DNA of 7,928 nucleotides from positions 1 through 7,928 of the forward strand of contig JAFZOA010000661.1 in the NCBI GenBank assembly GCA_017550775.1, written 5' to 3'. A program made the position numbers and the translations under genes. The stretch's first letter is position 1. The number at the start of each line of letters is the position of its first letter. This document shows, piece by piece, positions 6,444-7,928 of this stretch. This DNA is from Ruminiclostridium sp. (GTDB lineage: Bacteria; Bacillota_A; Clostridia; Oscillospirales; Ruminococcaceae). The notes beneath the pieces are model-generated. The model saw nothing but the letters and a program-made list of their open reading frames with translations, searched no databases and had not been told where the DNA came from.

Positions 6444-6481
6444 GTATATGAGGATCATTCCCGTTCTCCTACATCATATAC
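6444..6481 (+). promoter_or_regulatory. Leader hairpin or operator dyad at the start of the regulator transcript
   Basis: GTATATGA (6444-6451) and TCATATAC (6474-6481) are perfect 8-base complements, and inside them GGA (6452-6454) can pair with TCC. The structure begins within a few bases of the predicted transcript start. As RNA it would be a 5' terminal stem-loop that could protect the message; as DNA it would be a symmetrical protein site for autoregulation. The sequence does not decide between these. Confidence 0.5.
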
Positions 6482-6548
6482 ACTGTTTTCCGCATTTTAA
6501 CGGTATTTCTTTACGATCGGGACTTTATTTTACAGGGGGTGTACCGCG

Positions 6549-7328
6549 ATGCCTTCGTCGGATATGAGCCGGCTTCTGTCGGAAACGGAGTTCCGTAACC
6601 GCGAGTACATGATAACCCACCTCTCCTATGACCGGGAAATGGAGTTCTATCAGAGCGTCAAGATGGGAAACATCGAGGAGACAAGAAGACTCTTCAAGCC
6701 CCTTAACAGCGAGGGTCTCGGAAAGCTCAGCGAAGACCCGCTCAGAAACCTCAAATACCACCTCATAATCACGATCGCCTTCATCACGCGCTACTGCATC
6801 GAAGGCGGACTCCCCATGGAGGAAGCGTACAATCTGAGTGACATCTACATACAGCGCGTGGACAAATGCGCCTCGCTGCAGGAAGTTGACGCGATTCACC
6901 GCGAGGTAGTGGACACATACGTCCACAAAATGGATTCGCTTCACAGGAAACACGTCCTGTCACGGTCCGTGATCGCCTGCATCGACTATATCTACGACAA
7001 CCTGCACTCGAAGATCTCACTTGATGATCTTGCCGATATCACCGGGCTAAGCGCGCCGTATCTGTCCAAGCTCTTCCATAAGGAAATGGGCATGACGCTG
7101 AAACAATACATCCTCGGCAAAAAGGTCGAGGCAGCGGAGAACCTGCTGAAATTCTCCGATTACCCCTGTTCGGACATATCCCAGTACCTGGGCTTCGGTA
7201 CCGAGAGCCACTTTATCTGCGTTTTCAAGAGCATCACTAAGGCGACCCCGAAGGAATACCGCGACCGGTTCTTCCGCACTCGCTGGGGTGACAGGAGCGG
7301 CGAGGAGCTCCGGAAAAATAACAAGTGA
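6549..7328 (+). CDS. AraC-family transcriptional regulator (259 aa)
   Basis: This is a cytoplasmic DNA-binding regulator. The C-terminal AraC/XylS domain spans about residues 140-242. The first helix-turn-helix is ISLDDLADITGLSAPYLSKLF (about 156-176), followed by the linking helix KQYILGKKVEAAENLLKFSD. The second is around DISQYLGFGTESHFICVFKSITKATPKEYRDR (209-240), with the conserved GF..ESHF....K...G/A.TP.EYR pattern. Residues 1-135 form a helical N-terminal region (YDREMEFYQSVKMGNIEETRRLF, then a hydrophobic helix LKYHLIITIAFITRY) resembling the region before the DNA-binding domain in many clostridial YesN-like AraC proteins; it is not a cupin sugar pocket and has no receiver domain. AGGGGG (6534-6539) lies nine bases before the ATG. 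The gene is divergent from the solute-binding protein gene, so control of that gene and of itself is the simplest inference. No terminator was seen after it. Confidence 0.93.
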   Translation: MPSSDMSRLLSETEFRNREYMITHLSYDREMEFYQSVKMGNIEETRRLFKPLNSEGLGKLSEDPLRNLKYHLIITIAFITRYCIEGGLPMEEAYNLSDIYIQRVDKCASLQEVDAIHREVVDTYVHKMDSLHRKHVLSRSVIACIDYIYDNLHSKISLDDLADITGLSAPYLSKLFHKEMGMTLKQYILGKKVEAAENLLKFSDYPCSDISQYLGFGTESHFICVFKSITKATPKEYRDRFFRTRWGDRSGEELRKNNK

Positions 7329-7333
7329 AAAAA

Positions 7334-7363
7334 GTGAAACCAATGTTAAAAAAACGATATAAT
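7334..7363 (+). promoter_or_regulatory. Possible promoter of the secreted-protein gene
   Basis: TATAAT at 7358-7363 has GTGAAA (7334-7339) 18 bp upstream, a 4/6 match to the -35 consensus. A second possible pair is TTTACT (7364-7369) with TATATA (7386-7391). The stretch is very AT-rich and ends in A7-G-T8 (7415-7430) just before the ribosome site, so the exact promoter is uncertain. Confidence 0.35.
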
Positions 7364-7448
7364 TTTACTGCGTTTTGTGGTAAATTATATATATCAAGGG
7401 GAGCAAAATACCCGAAAAAAAGTTTTTTTTAACGAAAGGAAGATCATC

Positions 7449-7928
7449 ATGAAAATCACAAAGATCCTGGCAGCAGCAGCCGCTTGCTCGGTTGCAGCAA
7501 CAATGCTCGCAGTAAGCGCGTCCGCTTACGATCTCAACAAGGACCTCAAGACCGGTTGGAGCGCAAGCATCACTGTTCCGGCAGAGGAATTTGAAGATGC
7601 TACTCCCGATTCCGTATGGACACTCACATTCACAGCCGATGCTTCTCTCGCAGATTCCAACGGCCACAACTACTGGTGCGTAAAGCCCATGATCAATGAC
7701 ACGGGCTGGCCGTTCATCAACACACTCGTAGGTCCGGCTCTCTCCGAAGGCGGCGACTCCTACCCCGTAGATCCCGAAGCAACAGAGATCAAGTTCACGA
7801 TCCCCGCTGCTGAGCTCGATCACCTTAAAGAAGCAGGTATGGCTTTCATGGGTCACGGCGTAACACTCGGCAAGCTCACATTCTCCGACACAGATACACT
7901 TCCCGCAGCTACAGAGGCTACAACAGCA
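7449..7928 (+). CDS. Secreted protein with a probable all-beta carbohydrate-binding-like domain (partial, 160 aa visible)
   Basis: The frame from ATG 7449 stays open through the last base, so the gene continues outside the window. Residues 1-26 are a classical signal peptide (MKITKILAAAAACSVAATML then AVSASA) with probable cleavage after ASA26; there is no lipobox. Residues 27-150 look like a beta sandwich: GWSASITVPAEEF, VWTLTFTAD, NYWCVKPMIND, EIKFTIPAAEL and GVTLGKLTFSD are alternating strands rich in exposed aromatics, similar in style to CBM-like domains of Ruminococcus surface proteins. A Thr/Ala/Glu linker begins at about 152 (PAATEATTA), so another domain or a wall or membrane anchor probably follows. 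AAAGGA (7435-7440) lies eight bases before the ATG. The gene follows the AraC regulator by 120 nt. The binding target and family are inferred, not shown. Confidence 0.82.
   Translation, partial: MKITKILAAAAACSVAATMLAVSASAYDLNKDLKTGWSASITVPAEEFEDATPDSVWTLTFTADASLADSNGHNYWCVKPMINDTGWPFINTLVGPALSEGGDSYPVDPEATEIKFTIPAAELDHLKEAGMAFMGHGVTLGKLTFSDTDTLPAATEATTA

Noticed and set aside
7415..7430. A7-G-T8 tract as a terminator for the AraC gene
   Set aside because: The only stem before it is a 3-bp GGG/CCC pairing at 7398-7413, too weak for a terminator, and the A and T runs cannot form a hairpin without a loop.
7365..7856. 163-codon minus-strand frame at the right edge
   Set aside because: The plus strand has a ribosome site, a signal peptide and a frame open to the edge; the minus frame is Cys-rich shadow sequence.

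Overview
The window looks like a chromosomal segment of a Gram-positive gut or rumen anaerobe of the Ruminococcaceae/Oscillospiraceae, most probably Ruminococcus-like. The grounds are purine-rich AGGAGG-type ribosome sites, consensus -35/-10 promoters, lipoprotein signal peptides, a clostripain-type protease, and Thr/Ala/Glu-rich linkers in three exported proteins. This is inference from style, not a database match. Nothing indicates phage, IS elements, CRISPR or RNA genes.

Layout. The left edge (1-56, + strand) holds the last 17 codons of a gene that may encode a beta-class carbonic anhydrase, followed by a small nitroreductase-family flavoprotein (111-629). A strong stem-loop at 657-695 separates these from convergent minus-strand genes and probably terminates transcription from both sides. 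The minus-strand block 4594->722 looks like a three-gene operon. It starts at a consensus promoter (4637-4665) and encodes a NavAb/NaChBac-type voltage-gated sodium channel, a clostripain-family (C11) lipoprotein protease, and a three-segment membrane protein of unknown function. The gaps are 26 and 58 nt, and no internal terminator was seen.

The next unit is a minus-strand solute-binding lipoprotein of an ABC importer (4854-6275), ending at a 13-bp hairpin (4782-4813). No permease or ATPase lies beside it. A 273-bp divergent intergenic region (6276-6548) carries an extended -10 promoter for the binding protein, overlapped by dyad and direct repeats. It also carries a consensus promoter for an AraC-family regulator (6549-7328), whose leader starts with a hairpin/dyad. 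After the regulator, a secreted protein with a probable all-beta, carbohydrate-binding-like domain begins at 7449 and runs off the right edge. The arrangement suggests a local nutrient-sensing module: the AraC regulator is the natural candidate to control the divergent binding protein and perhaps the downstream secreted protein.

The most unusual content is the pairing of a bacterial sodium channel with a surface protease and an unknown membrane protein under one promoter. The channel's C-terminal neck also carries an in-frame 15-bp tandem repeat. The intergenic stretches 4616-4853 and 6276-6548 contain only the regulatory elements listed; no further genes are visible there.
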